This document shows positions 7,638-15,210 of a DNA stretch of 18,785 nt, one piece after another; within the stretch, counting starts at the first letter, position 1; every line of letters begins with the position of its first letter. The notes beneath the pieces were generated by a model that had not been told where the DNA came from, did not search any database, and saw only the letters and a program-made list of their open reading frames with translations. The DNA lies in NCBI GenBank assembly GCA_937935205.1, contig CALGXU010000196.1, positions 1 to 18,785 on the forward strand. The letters run 5' to 3'. Position numbers and translations under genes: made by a program. Source of the stretch: an uncultured Rothia sp. GTDB lineage: Bacteria > Actinomycetota > Actinomycetes > Actinomycetales > Micrococcaceae.

Positions 7638-9107
7638 TTATTTTTCTTCGGGCGCGTCGCCGAAGCCGCCGTCCAGCAGCTTCTGCAGCTCCGAGTCGAA
7701 GTCCACGTCGTCCAGGCTGATTTCGTTCATGCGCGCATCGTATGCGGTGAAGTCTTCCAGCTCGGCGGGGGTGGGCAGGGTCTCCGGGGTATCCCAGAGG
7801 CCGTCGCGCGCCTCAATGCCGTGGGATTCTTCGTACCAGCGCCAGAACTGCTGTGCTTCACGCACCAGGCGCGGGCGCAGTTCCAGGCCGACCAGGTTCT
7901 CGAAGACCTGCTCGCTGGGGCCGCCGTCGATGCGGCGGCGCGCCATGATTTCGGTCAGCTGCGGTGCCTTGGGCAGGTTGCGGGTCGCATCCTCGGTGAC
8001 GACGGATACCCAGCCTTCGATGAGGGCGAGCAGACCCTCCAGGCGCTGCACCGCCAGTTCCTGGTCTTCGGTGCGCTGGGGGCTAAACATGCCGCCTTCG
8101 AAGGCTTCCTGTACGGCGTCGGGGTTGCTCATGTCCACCTGGGATGCGGCGTCCTGCATGCGGTTCATGTCCACGCGAATGCCGCGGGCGTAGCGCGCCA
8201 CGAGCTGAACCAGGTCTTCGCGCAGCCAGGGGTTTGCCTTGTGCAGGCGGATCAGCGCGGATTCACGCACGGCAAGGTAGAGCAGAACCTCCTGCGGTGG
8301 CACCTCGATGCTCTCGGCGAGCTGCTGGTAGCCGTTGGGCAGCAGCGCGGAGGAGCCGGGCGCGAGCGGGAAGCCCACGTCGGTGGAGGAGTAGACCTCA
8401 CCGGCGAGCTGCGCGAGCGCCTGCGCCATCTGCGCACCAAAGATCACTGAACCGATGTTGTTCAAGAAGCCGCTGTTGAGAATCTGAGAGATCTCTTCGG
8501 GCACGTCTTCGGGTGCGCCGGGCATGACCATGGACTGGGTGACTTCGGCTGCGACCGGCTCGACCATTTCGCGCCAGGAGTCGAAGGAATGCTCAACCCA
8601 TTCCGCCTTGGACCACGCCTGTACCGGGTGGTTGTGGCGCTCAATGGTGGTCACTGCGTCCAGCCAGAGGTCTGCGAGGTTCGCCGCGTCTTCTACGGCG
8701 CGCTTGAGGTTTTCGGGTACGGAGGGGTCTTCACCCATGGAGGCGAGCATCTGGCGGGTCTGGTTCTTCACGTTATCCCAGTTCACGCCGCTGGGGCTGT
8801 CGGATGCGCCCGCACCGGAGAACATCGCCTGCACTTGCGCAAACATGCTCTGCATCATGGCGGGGTCAAAGCTCATGCCCATGTTCTTCAGGTCTTCGGG
8901 GTCGATGCTGATGCCGAAGGGGTTCTGGCCGCCTTCGCCGAAGAGTGCGCCGAAGGGATTCTGTGCATTGGGGTTGGAAGAAGCGCCCTTGCCGCCCTGG
9001 CCGGTTGCCCCTGCGGAGGGGTCGAAGCCCTGCTCCTGCATCTTCTTAATGAATTCTTCGAGGGGGTCGCGCTCGTTGGAGGCGCCGCCGGTGGGGTTCT
9101 CAGACAT
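7638..9107 (-). CDS. DUF2342 (Zincin_2) family protein, putative zinc-dependent metalloprotease
   Basis: 489 residues from the ATG at 9107, preceded by aaagg 6 nt upstream; the frame extends to 9140, but the inner start has the ribosome binding site. The N-terminal 80 residues are Gly/Asn/Pro-rich and look disordered (PFGALFGEGGQNPFG). Family features seen are WLREDLVQLVARYARGI (294-310), LALIEGWVSVV, GLELRPRLVREAQQFW and the C-terminal HGIEARDGLWDTPETLPTPAEL. Such proteins are annotated as zinc-dependent metalloproteases or F420-associated proteins, and their role is not established. No HExxH exists anywhere in the protein. At the point where I recall relatives having a His after a conserved REAA, this one reads RESALIRL (281-288), so zinc binding is doubtful. 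The gene is divergent from the PDZ/Lon-like protease and occupies the same place as its mycobacterial counterpart. Confidence 0.85.
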   Translation of the reverse strand: MSENPTGGASNERDPLEEFIKKMQEQGFDPSAGATGQGGKGASSNPNAQNPFGALFGEGGQNPFGISIDPEDLKNMGMSFDPAMMQSMFAQVQAMFSGAGASDSPSGVNWDNVKNQTRQMLASMGEDPSVPENLKRAVEDAANLADLWLDAVTTIERHNHPVQAWSKAEWVEHSFDSWREMVEPVAAEVTQSMVMPGAPEDVPEEISQILNSGFLNNIGSVIFGAQMAQALAQLAGEVYSSTDVGFPLAPGSSALLPNGYQQLAESIEVPPQEVLLYLAVRESALIRLHKANPWLREDLVQLVARYARGIRVDMNRMQDAASQVDMSNPDAVQEAFEGGMFSPQRTEDQELAVQRLEGLLALIEGWVSVVTEDATRNLPKAPQLTEIMARRRIDGGPSEQVFENLVGLELRPRLVREAQQFWRWYEESHGIEARDGLWDTPETLPTPAELEDFTAYDARMNEISLDDVDFDSELQKLLDGGFGDAPEEK

Positions 9108-9427
9108 GTGAAGCCTTTCGTAATCCGGGGGTGGGCGCAACTGGCCCGCTCGCTGTCCAGCCTACCGATTTTTGCTGAGAATTTCCCGCGCCACCGCTGT
9201 GGAGGCGGGTTAATCAGCTGAGGGCTCACAAGCTTGTCTTTGGGCACGGTTTTTGGGAGCTTTTTCGTGCCGCTGTCACCGCCAGGTGCTGACATACCGC
9301 GGCGCGGGTTAGAGCGTCAAGGCCGCCTGGTTGCTCTATTTTCGGCGGGGTCACGGTGCAGGTCTGCGTGTTGTCACAGCGCCTGCCTGCGTGTTGAAAA
9401 GCGGGTTTATCCGGTACTGTAGAAACC
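9108..9427. other. Divergent promoter region between the DUF2342 gene and the PDZ protease gene
   Basis: About 320 bp with no gene. The right end carries the likely protease promoter; no convincing promoter for the minus-strand gene could be chosen. Confidence 0.4.
9394..9420 (+). promoter_or_regulatory. Probable promoter giving a leaderless protease mRNA
   Basis: TTGAAA (9394-9399) and TACTGT (9415-9420) with a 15-bp spacer, which is short. The -10 ends 7 nt before the ATG at 9428 and no Shine-Dalgarno is present, so transcription probably starts at or next to the start codon. Confidence 0.45.
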
Positions 9428-10651
9428 ATGACTAAGTCCACCCCCGATGCTGAGCAGCAGCCGAACGCCGCCTCCGCGAGCGTGAAGAGTACTGAAAAGA
9501 CGGCTAAGCGCCGTTCGCGTTTTGCGCCGCGCCGCGTGAACTTGCGTTCGGCGAGCGCTGTGGCGACGTGCGCCCTGCTGGCTGGTGCTTTTGTTCTGCC
9601 CAGCTCCTATGTGAAGGAGGGCCCCGGCCCGCTCTTTGACGTGCTCGGAACCTACCAGGAGAAGGACGTCATTGAGATTTCTGGCGCGCCCAGCTATAAG
9701 ACGTACGGCAAGATGAACATGACCACGGTGTCGGTTTCGGGTGGCCCGTACACGGAGCTGTCCGGCGCTGAGGCGTTCTACGGCTGGTTGGCGTTTGACG
9801 GTAACCGCAGCCTCGTGGTGCCGACCGATGCCCTGTACCCGCACGTGAGCCATGAACAGGCGACGGCGGCGACCGGCGCGCAGATGGCTGATTCGCAGAC
9901 TCAGGCGAAGGTTGCGGCGATGCGCCAGCTGAAGATGGCGGTGACTGAGAAGGTTCAGGTGCTTTCCACGGTGGAGGGTTCCCCGGCGGCGAGCGCGCTG
10001 AAGGTTGATGACCGCATCGTGAAGGTGGGGGAGAAACAGATTGAGACCCTCACCGATGTTCCGAAGGCTGTGAATGCGTCGAACGGTTCGCCGATTGACG
10101 TGACCGTGGAGCGTGACGGCAAACAGCAGACGTTTAAGCTGACCCCGGTCCGTTCGAGTGACGATAGCCGCTGGATTCTGGGCGCGGGTTTGAAGCAGAG
10201 CTATGACCTGCCGGCGCACGTGCAGTACAACCTGGACGGTGTTGGCGGCCCGAGCGCGGGTCTGATGCTGGCGCTGGGCACGGTCGATAAGCTGAGTGAG
10301 GGTACCCTGCTCGCCGATGAGGATGCCGGAGGCGACCCATACCGCAGCTACATTTCGGGTACCGGCACGATTGATGCTGATGGTAAGGTCGGCGCAATTG
10401 GCGGCATCAAGTACAAGATCCTGGCGACGGGCCGTTACGGTGCGCGTTATTTCTTGGCGCCGAAGGAGAACTGCGATTCGATTGTGAAGATGCAGGCACA
10501 GGACCCCGACCTGTTCAACTACTATCACGCCGGTCAGGTGCGCGGCACGATGGTGGTTGTGCCGGTGTCGACCCTGGATGAGGCGGTGAAGACGGTGGAG
10601 GCGATCAAGTCCGGCACCCCGGATGATTCCCTGCCCCGCTGCGGTTCCTAA
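9428..10651 (+). CDS. Membrane-anchored PDZ/Lon-like serine protease (YlbL family)
   Basis: 407 residues. A basic cytoplasmic N-terminus is followed by one membrane segment (about 41-60), an extracytoplasmic domain, a PDZ domain (about 172-245, with VEGSPAASALKVDDRIVKV) and a C-terminal Lon-type proteolytic domain. The Ser-Lys dyad is seen as GGPSAG (Ser276) and IGGIKYK (Lys328 the likely catalytic lysine). Such YlbL-type proteins cleave or control substrates at the outer face of the membrane; the target here is unknown. The start is an ATG without a Shine-Dalgarno, consistent with leaderless translation. The position between DUF2342 (divergent) and UPF0182 matches the conserved actinobacterial order. 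A hairpin follows at 10699-10726. Confidence 0.9.
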   Translation: MTKSTPDAEQQPNAASASVKSTEKTAKRRSRFAPRRVNLRSASAVATCALLAGAFVLPSSYVKEGPGPLFDVLGTYQEKDVIEISGAPSYKTYGKMNMTTVSVSGGPYTELSGAEAFYGWLAFDGNRSLVVPTDALYPHVSHEQATAATGAQMADSQTQAKVAAMRQLKMAVTEKVQVLSTVEGSPAASALKVDDRIVKVGEKQIETLTDVPKAVNASNGSPIDVTVERDGKQQTFKLTPVRSSDDSRWILGAGLKQSYDLPAHVQYNLDGVGGPSAGLMLALGTVDKLSEGTLLADEDAGGDPYRSYISGTGTIDADGKVGAIGGIKYKILATGRYGARYFLAPKENCDSIVKMQAQDPDLFNYYHAGQVRGTMVVVPVSTLDEAVKTVEAIKSGTPDDSLPRCGS

Positions 10652-10698
10652 CAAAACGTTTCTCTCCGCGAGGTTCTCACCCGTATAACGTAGAAGCC

Positions 10699-10726
10699 AG
10701 CCCCGGTACTTTACGGTACCGGGGCT
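10699..10726 (+). terminator. Hairpin terminator after the PDZ protease gene
   Basis: Perfect 11-bp GC-rich stem (10699-10709 with 10716-10726), 6-nt loop, followed by gttctgcgtcctctt. The T-run is poor. Confidence 0.6.
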
Positions 10727-10863
10727 GTTCTGCGTCCTCTTCGCTGTTCTCATCAGCGCCCACATATATTTCACCCGGCTTACGCCTCATTCTGCCCTTC
10801 CGCGTTACCTCTGAGATACTTAAAGGCAGTTATTTTCTCTGAACGTATGATGAGCGAGGAATT

Positions 10864-13800
10864 GTGTCTGAGTCGACCAATAGCACTGCGCATCCCAAGC
10901 CGAAGAAGTCAACGCCTAAGCGCCGTGGCCCCTTGCGGGTGACGATTGCTGTGGTGGCGGTGCTCATTGCTGCTTTTGTGGGTGCGTCCCAGGTGTACAC
11001 GGACTGGCTGTGGTTTGATCAGCTGGGTTATAGCTCCGTGTTCACTACCCAGATTTTGTTGAAGGCGGCCGTGTTTGTGGTGGCTGCCGTGGTGGTTTCT
11101 GTGCCGCTGTGGGCTTCAATGTCGTACGCGGTCCGTCATGCTGATGTTGTGCCGGCGTCCGAGAAGAAGCAGCAGGAGGCGCCGAACCCGAATCAGAGCG
11201 TGCCGACGAGCGGTACGGATGCTGCCGAGCAGATGCTGCGTGACGTGTTTGGTCAGCAGCGTGCTGAGGAGAGTATGCGCCGCTACCGCGAGAGCGTGGA
11301 TAAGGCACGTAAGGTTCTGCTGATTGCGGTTCCGCTGCTGTTGGGCCTGTTCATTGCTTCGGCGACGATGACTCAGTGGAGCACCGTCGCGCTGTTCTTC
11401 AACCAGCAGTCCTTCGGTAAGACTGACCCGGAGTTCGGTCTGGATTACGGGTTCTTCCTGTTCGCATTGCCATTCTTCCGCATGGTGGTGACTCTGCTGA
11501 CCTCCGCTGTGGTGCTGTCGGCGCTTGCGGGCGTGTTCATGCACTACTTCTACGGCGGTATTAAGGTTCAGCCGGGCGGTGTGAGCACCACCGCGGCGTT
11601 CCGTCGTCACGCTGCGATTGTGGTGGCTGCGTTCTTGCTGACTCGTGCGGTGAGCTTCTGGCTGGATCGTTATTCGTCGACTCAGCAGCAGGTGGGGCGC
11701 TGGGCTGGCGCAATGTACACGGACGTGAACTCGTCGATTCCGGTGAACGCTATTTTGGCGATTTCTGCGCTGCTGGTGGCTGTTATGTTCGTAGTGGCGG
11801 CTTCGATGAATCGTTGGCGTTTGCCGCTGATTAGCACCGCGATGCTGGTGATTGTCGCTCTGGTTGCTGGTGGCCTGTACCCGTGGATTGTTCAGCGTTT
11901 CCAGGTGGTTCCGAATGAGCAGGGTGCACAGTCGAAGTTCATTCAGCGCAATATTGATGCGACCCGTTACGCGTACGGTCTGGACAAGATTGAGACCACC
12001 CCGTATGACGCGACGATTGATACTCGTGCCGGTGCGTTGAGCTCTTCGAGTGCGACCATTGCGAATATTCGTCTGTTGGATCCGAATGTTGTGTCCTCGG
12101 CGTTTGCGCAGATGCAGCAGTTCCGTCCGTACTACCGTTTTGATTCGCAGCTGTCGGTGGACCGCTACGCGGTGGGTAACACCACGCAGGATACGGTGCT
12201 GGCGGCTCGTGAGCTGAACCCGGCGCAGACGAGCGGTGATTCTTGGTATAACCGCCACGTGGTGTACACCCACGGTTACGGTGTGATTGCCGCGTACGGT
12301 AACCAGGTGGATTCTGCGGGTAACCCGAAGTTCTTGCAGTCCGGCATTAAGGCGACCGGTACCCTGAGCGAGGATTACGAGCCGCGTATTTACTTTGGTA
12401 TGAGCTCGCCGGAGTATTCGATTGTGGGCGGTAAGGGCGACACCCTGGAGCTGGATCGTCCGCTTTCTGCTGAGGAGACCAACTCCTCCGACGCGAAGTA
12501 CACTTTCGCCGGTTATGGTGGTCCTCGCGTTGATTCGATGCTGGCCCGTATCTCGTATGCGATTAAGTTCCAGTCCTCTGACATTCTGCTTTCGGACGCA
12601 GTGCGTGAGGGTTCGCAGATTCTGTACGAACGCAACCCGCTGGATCGTGTGCGTAAGGTGGCGCCGTACCTGAGCGTGGATTCTAAGCCGTACCCGGCGA
12701 TTGTGAATAACCGCGTGCAGTGGATTGTGGACGCTTACACCACGAGCGATCAGTTCCCCTACGCGCAGGGTAGCTCCCAGGATGCGGCAACCGCTGCGGG
12801 TGCTCAGCGTTCTAACTCGGTGAACTACATCCGTAACTCGGTGAAGGCTACCGTGGATGCGTATGACGGTTCGGTGACCCTGTACGCGTGGGATGAGGAG
12901 GATCCGGTGCTGAAGGCGTGGCAGGGCGTTTTCCCTGGCACGGTGAAGAGCTACCGTGAGATGAATGCTTCGCTGATGAGCCACGTGCGTTACCCGACTG
13001 ACATGTTCAATATTCAGCGCACCATGCTGAATAAGTACCACGTGACCAACGCGAATAGCTTCTACGCCGGTGACGATGTCTGGTCGATTCCGAATGATCC
13101 GACCAATGATCGTAACCAGCCGATTTCGCCCTACTACCTGTCCCTGCAGATGCCCGGTGATTCTCGTGCGCACTTCTCGTTGACGACCACGTTCATTCCT
13201 CAGCAGAGCGATTCGAACTCTCGTAACGTGATGTACGGCTTCCTTGCGGCTAATGGTGATGCTGGTACCGGTAAGGACGGCGAGCGTAGCCCCGATTACG
13301 GCAAGCTGCGTCTGCTGGAGTTGCCGCGTTCTTCGGTGGTTCCCGGCCCGGGCCAGGCTCAGAATATTTTCAACTCTGATGCTGAGGTGTCGAACCAGCT
13401 GAACCTGCTGCGCCGCGGTTCGTCTGAGGTTATTAACGGCAATATGCTGACTCTGCCGGTGGGCGGCGGCATGCTGTACGTTCAGCCGGTGTACGTGCAG
13501 TCGAGCGGTGACGCTAAGTACCCGCGTCTGCAGCGTGTGCTGGTGAGCTTCGGCGATAAGGTCGGTTTCGCTCCGACTCTGGAGGAGGCGCTGAACCAGG
13601 TGTTCGGTGGCTCTTCGGGTGCGAAGCTGGACGGCTCGGCGGCTAGCCCCTCGGCTTCCGCTTCTGGCTCCTCTGGTACTTCTGGTTCTTCGGGGGCTTC
13701 GACCGGCGGTTCGTCGGCTTCGCAGTCTTCGGAGCTGAAGCAGGCTCTGACGGATGCCTCGAAGGCGATGACCGATGCTGATGCGGCAATGAAGAAGGGC

Positions 13801-14016
13801 GACTGGGCTGCCTACGGTGAGGCTCAGAAGCGTCTGGAAGCAGCCGTGAAGAAGGCTCTGGAGGCTGAGGAGGCGCAGAGCGCGGCTTCCGCTAAGGCTT
13901 CGGCAGCGCCCAGTGCCTCTGCGGCTCCGAGCGCCTCTGCAGCTCCCAGTGCCGCGGCTTCTGCAAGCGCCCCCGCAAGCGCGAAGCCCAGCGCCAGCGC
14001 CTCGGCTTCTCGCTAA
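10864..14016 (+). CDS. UPF0182 family integral membrane protein with low-complexity tail
   Basis: 1050 residues from a GTG (10864), preceded by GAGGA (10856-10860). Seven hydrophobic segments are visible (about 25-43, 61-83, 150-169, 195-227, 249-266, 292-314 and 320-340), then a large extracytoplasmic domain of nearly 600 residues. This is the architecture of the UPF0182 (DUF/COG1615) family, widespread in Actinobacteria and of unknown function. Family-like segments include YTDWLWFDQLGY near the N-terminus and RNIDATRYAYGLD after the last helix. From about residue 915 the protein turns into a Ser/Gly/Ala-rich stretch, a short helical Ala/Lys/Glu segment (ELKQALTDASKAMTDADAAM), and a final Ala/Ser/Pro repeat (SASAAPSASAAP type, nucleotides about 13,900-14,013). 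Whether the tail sits in the cell wall is inference. Confidence 0.92.
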   Translation: MSESTNSTAHPKPKKSTPKRRGPLRVTIAVVAVLIAAFVGASQVYTDWLWFDQLGYSSVFTTQILLKAAVFVVAAVVVSVPLWASMSYAVRHADVVPASEKKQQEAPNPNQSVPTSGTDAAEQMLRDVFGQQRAEESMRRYRESVDKARKVLLIAVPLLLGLFIASATMTQWSTVALFFNQQSFGKTDPEFGLDYGFFLFALPFFRMVVTLLTSAVVLSALAGVFMHYFYGGIKVQPGGVSTTAAFRRHAAIVVAAFLLTRAVSFWLDRYSSTQQQVGRWAGAMYTDVNSSIPVNAILAISALLVAVMFVVAASMNRWRLPLISTAMLVIVALVAGGLYPWIVQRFQVVPNEQGAQSKFIQRNIDATRYAYGLDKIETTPYDATIDTRAGALSSSSATIANIRLLDPNVVSSAFAQMQQFRPYYRFDSQLSVDRYAVGNTTQDTVLAARELNPAQTSGDSWYNRHVVYTHGYGVIAAYGNQVDSAGNPKFLQSGIKATGTLSEDYEPRIYFGMSSPEYSIVGGKGDTLELDRPLSAEETNSSDAKYTFAGYGGPRVDSMLARISYAIKFQSSDILLSDAVREGSQILYERNPLDRVRKVAPYLSVDSKPYPAIVNNRVQWIVDAYTTSDQFPYAQGSSQDAATAAGAQRSNSVNYIRNSVKATVDAYDGSVTLYAWDEEDPVLKAWQGVFPGTVKSYREMNASLMSHVRYPTDMFNIQRTMLNKYHVTNANSFYAGDDVWSIPNDPTNDRNQPISPYYLSLQMPGDSRAHFSLTTTFIPQQSDSNSRNVMYGFLAANGDAGTGKDGERSPDYGKLRLLELPRSSVVPGPGQAQNIFNSDAEVSNQLNLLRRGSSEVINGNMLTLPVGGGMLYVQPVYVQSSGDAKYPRLQRVLVSFGDKVGFAPTLEEALNQVFGGSSGAKLDGSAASPSASASGSSGTSGSSGASTGGSSASQSSELKQALTDASKAMTDADAAMKKGDWAAYGEAQKRLEAAVKKALEAEEAQSAASAKASAAPSASAAPSASAAPSAAASASAPASAKPSASASASR

Positions 14017-14141
14017 GACTAAGAGGCTAAGCCTAAGAGACAGCGGGGGAGTAGCCCATACCGGATGCTCACGGGTCTAGCGTCCTCGCTCTAGATCCGG
14101 GGCCTGCACTGGATACGGCTCCTACCGACTAGCTCTAGCGG

Positions 14142-14168
14142 TCTCTGCGGGAACATCTCTGCGGGAAC
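14142..14168. repeat. Two-copy direct repeat after the UPF0182 gene
   Basis: tctctgcgggaac occurs at 14142-14154 and again at 14156-14168, one base apart. The second copy runs into the terminator stem. The rest of 14017-14141 shows nothing I can name. Confidence 0.7.
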
Positions 14169-14200
14169 GGGGTGGAAGTGATTCACTTCCACCCCGTTCC
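14164..14200 (+). terminator. Long perfect hairpin terminator of the UPF0182 gene
   Basis: A 17-bp perfect stem (14164-14180 with 14184-14200) and a 3-nt loop, followed by tgtatgttct. It lies 147 bp after the stop codon. Confidence 0.7.
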
Positions 14201-14240
14201 TGTATGTTCTACCCCTGGCACTGCCCCGTAGCCCCTATTC

Positions 14241-14279
14241 CTACCCAACTGCTTTCTACCCAACTGCTTTCTACCCAAC
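14241..14279. repeat. 15-bp tandem repeat, 2.6 copies
   Basis: Unit ctacccaactgcttt at 14241-14255 and 14256-14270, then a partial copy to 14279. The array is flanked by gcccctatt on both sides. Non-coding, between the UPF0182 terminator and the tRNA promoter. Confidence 0.75.
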
Positions 14280-14322
14280 AGCCCCTATTTTTGTGTGCTT
14301 GGTTACAAATCGCGTTTTTGGC

Positions 14323-14351
14323 TTGCATGCCCGGTTTGGGGTCTGTATAGT
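14323..14351 (+). promoter_or_regulatory. Promoter of tRNA-fMet
   Basis: TTGCAT (14323-14328) and TATAGT (14346-14351) with an optimal 17-bp spacer. A start about 7 nt downstream would give a leader of about 6 nt before the mature tRNA. Confidence 0.7.
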
Positions 14352-14363
14352 TGTATGAGTCGC

Positions 14364-14440
14364 CGCGGGGTGGAGCAGTTCGGTAGCTCGCCGGGCTCAT
14401 AACCCGGAGGTCGCAGGTTCAAATCCTGTCCCCGCAACCA
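14364..14440 (+). tRNA. Initiator tRNA-fMet (anticodon CAU), 3' CCA encoded
   Basis: 77 nt form a full cloverleaf. The acceptor arm CGCGGGG/CCCCGCA leaves a C1-A72 mismatch, the mark of bacterial initiator tRNA. The anticodon loop is CTCATAA on a stem with three G-C pairs next to the loop (CCGGG/CCCGG), and the T arm contains GTTCAAATC. CCA is encoded at 14438-14440. The gene marks the border between core genome and the accessory segment. Confidence 0.97.
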
Positions 14441-14442
14441 GA

Positions 14443-14486
14443 AAAACCCGGTATCTCAACGAAAAGTCGCTGAGATACCGGGTTTT
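14443..14486 (+). terminator. Rho-independent terminator of tRNA-fMet
   Basis: A 16-bp stem (14443-14458 with 14471-14486) whose right arm ends in TTTT, followed by gtttt. The 16-nt string gtatctcaacgaaaag in it (14451-14466) recurs at 14747-14762. Confidence 0.85.
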
Positions 14487-14674
14487 GTTTTGCCCTGACG
14501 AGACCGAATCCCTATGTTATTCCCTACCTTTCAGCCAAACTCAGGCCCGTCGTCGAGGTGGGGGAGGGGGGACTATCACCCAACATCGAGGACTATCAAT
14601 CAACGCCCCTGCGGGGCGTAAGACCATCCTCACCCTCCGTATGTTCTCAGGGAAGGAGTGGAGGTGGGGGGTTT
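14487..14674. other. Non-coding junction at the start of the accessory segment
   Basis: No gene seen. It holds a small perfect hairpin (cgcccc 14604-14609 with ggggcg 14613-14618), two copies of gactatca, and tcctcaccctcc (14627-14638), which recurs at 15008-15019 beyond the iteron array. Confidence 0.4.
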
Positions 14675-14984
14675 GTAACGCTTAATCGGGGTTTGTAACG
14701 CTTGTGTAACGCCTAAAAATGCACAAGCGTTACAGCGTTTCGCCTCGTATCTCAACGAAAAGCTGACCTTGTAACGCTTGTAACGCCTAAAACCGAAAAC
14801 TTTTCTATATATAACAACACGGTGAATGAGGGGGGGATATATTTTTTCCGCGCGTAATTTATAGAAAAGAAGCGTTACAAGCGTTACAACATATAGTTTT
14901 GCTTGATATACCAACGTTTAGAGCGTAACGCATGACGAAAAATAGGCGTTACACAGGCGTTACAAGCGTTACAACTAGCGTTAC
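14675..14984. repeat. Iteron-like array: 13 copies of GTAACGC/GCGTTAC around an AT-rich core
   Basis: Forward GTAACGC copies start at 14675, 14695, 14706, 14771, 14780 and 14925. Reverse GCGTTAC copies start at 14727, 14872, 14881, 14946, 14957, 14966 and 14978. Most are extended to TGTAACGCTT or its complement. Neighbouring copies are often 9, 11 or 12 bp apart, about one helical turn. The copies flank an AT-rich core (14787-14871) holding tatatata-like and T6 tracts and a G7 run. The layout resembles an iteron-type replication origin or the operator of a replication protein. No initiator gene is visible in the window, so the function is inferred. Confidence 0.75.
14747..14762. repeat. Second copy of a 16-nt string from the tRNA terminator
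   Basis: gtatctcaacgaaaag is identical to 14451-14466 inside the tRNA-fMet terminator. The two copies are 296 bp apart in direct orientation. This could be a trace of site-specific insertion at the 3' end of the tRNA gene. Confidence 0.45.
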
Positions 14985-15132
14985 AACCCGCGCTGCCGGG
15001 GAGGGCCTCCTCACCCTCCATATCCCCTCCACGAGAACATGCAAGGGCGATAAAGATCATCCCCCTGAGCGATCAAGGTCCTCCTCCCGCTCATTCCCTG
15101 AGAAGGTCGCAAAGCGACCCCGAGCCACTCGT

Positions 15133-15206
15133 TGGAGGTGAGGTCGCCTGTGTGCGTCCTTACCCGAGCTGGACTGCCAGGCCTCACCTCCACCTACTCG
15201 GGAGGT
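15133..15206 (+). promoter_or_regulatory. Possible RNA switch over the ardA ribosome binding site
   Basis: Two mutually exclusive helices can form in the leader. The segment 15133-15145 pairs with 15180-15192 (13 bp, one G-U). Alternatively acctcc (15186-15191) pairs with the Shine-Dalgarno ggaggt (15201-15206); cccgag (15163-15168) with ctcggg (15197-15202) also covers part of it. The first helix uses up the anti-Shine-Dalgarno and would free the site. A small hairpin (15105-15110/15114-15119) lies upstream. No known riboswitch class is recognised. Confidence 0.4.
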
Positions 15207-15210
15207 TGGA

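Noticed and set aside
9407..10774. 455-residue minus-strand frame opposite the PDZ protease
   Set aside because: His/Arg-rich shadow translation of a clear protease gene on the other strand.
11116..13173. 685-residue minus-strand frame opposite UPF0182
   Set aside because: Arg/His-rich shadow caused by codon bias; UPF0182 on the plus strand is unmistakable.
14630..14914. 94-residue minus-strand frame across the array
   Set aside because: It contains the same repeat-derived patterns (VTLVTL, RYKRYK) and crosses the AT-rich core; no motif or ribosome binding site.
14675..14984. CRISPR array
   Set aside because: Repeat units are only 7-10 bp, in both orientations, with spacings of 9-20 bp; there are no uniform spacers and no cas genes.
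14932..15141. 69-residue plus-strand frame starting MTKNRRYTGVTSVTT
   Set aside because: The VTSVTTSVTT pattern is just the iterons read as codons (GTTACA), no Shine-Dalgarno precedes it and the rest is Arg/Ser-rich without a motif. A truncated start of a replication gene cannot be excluded.
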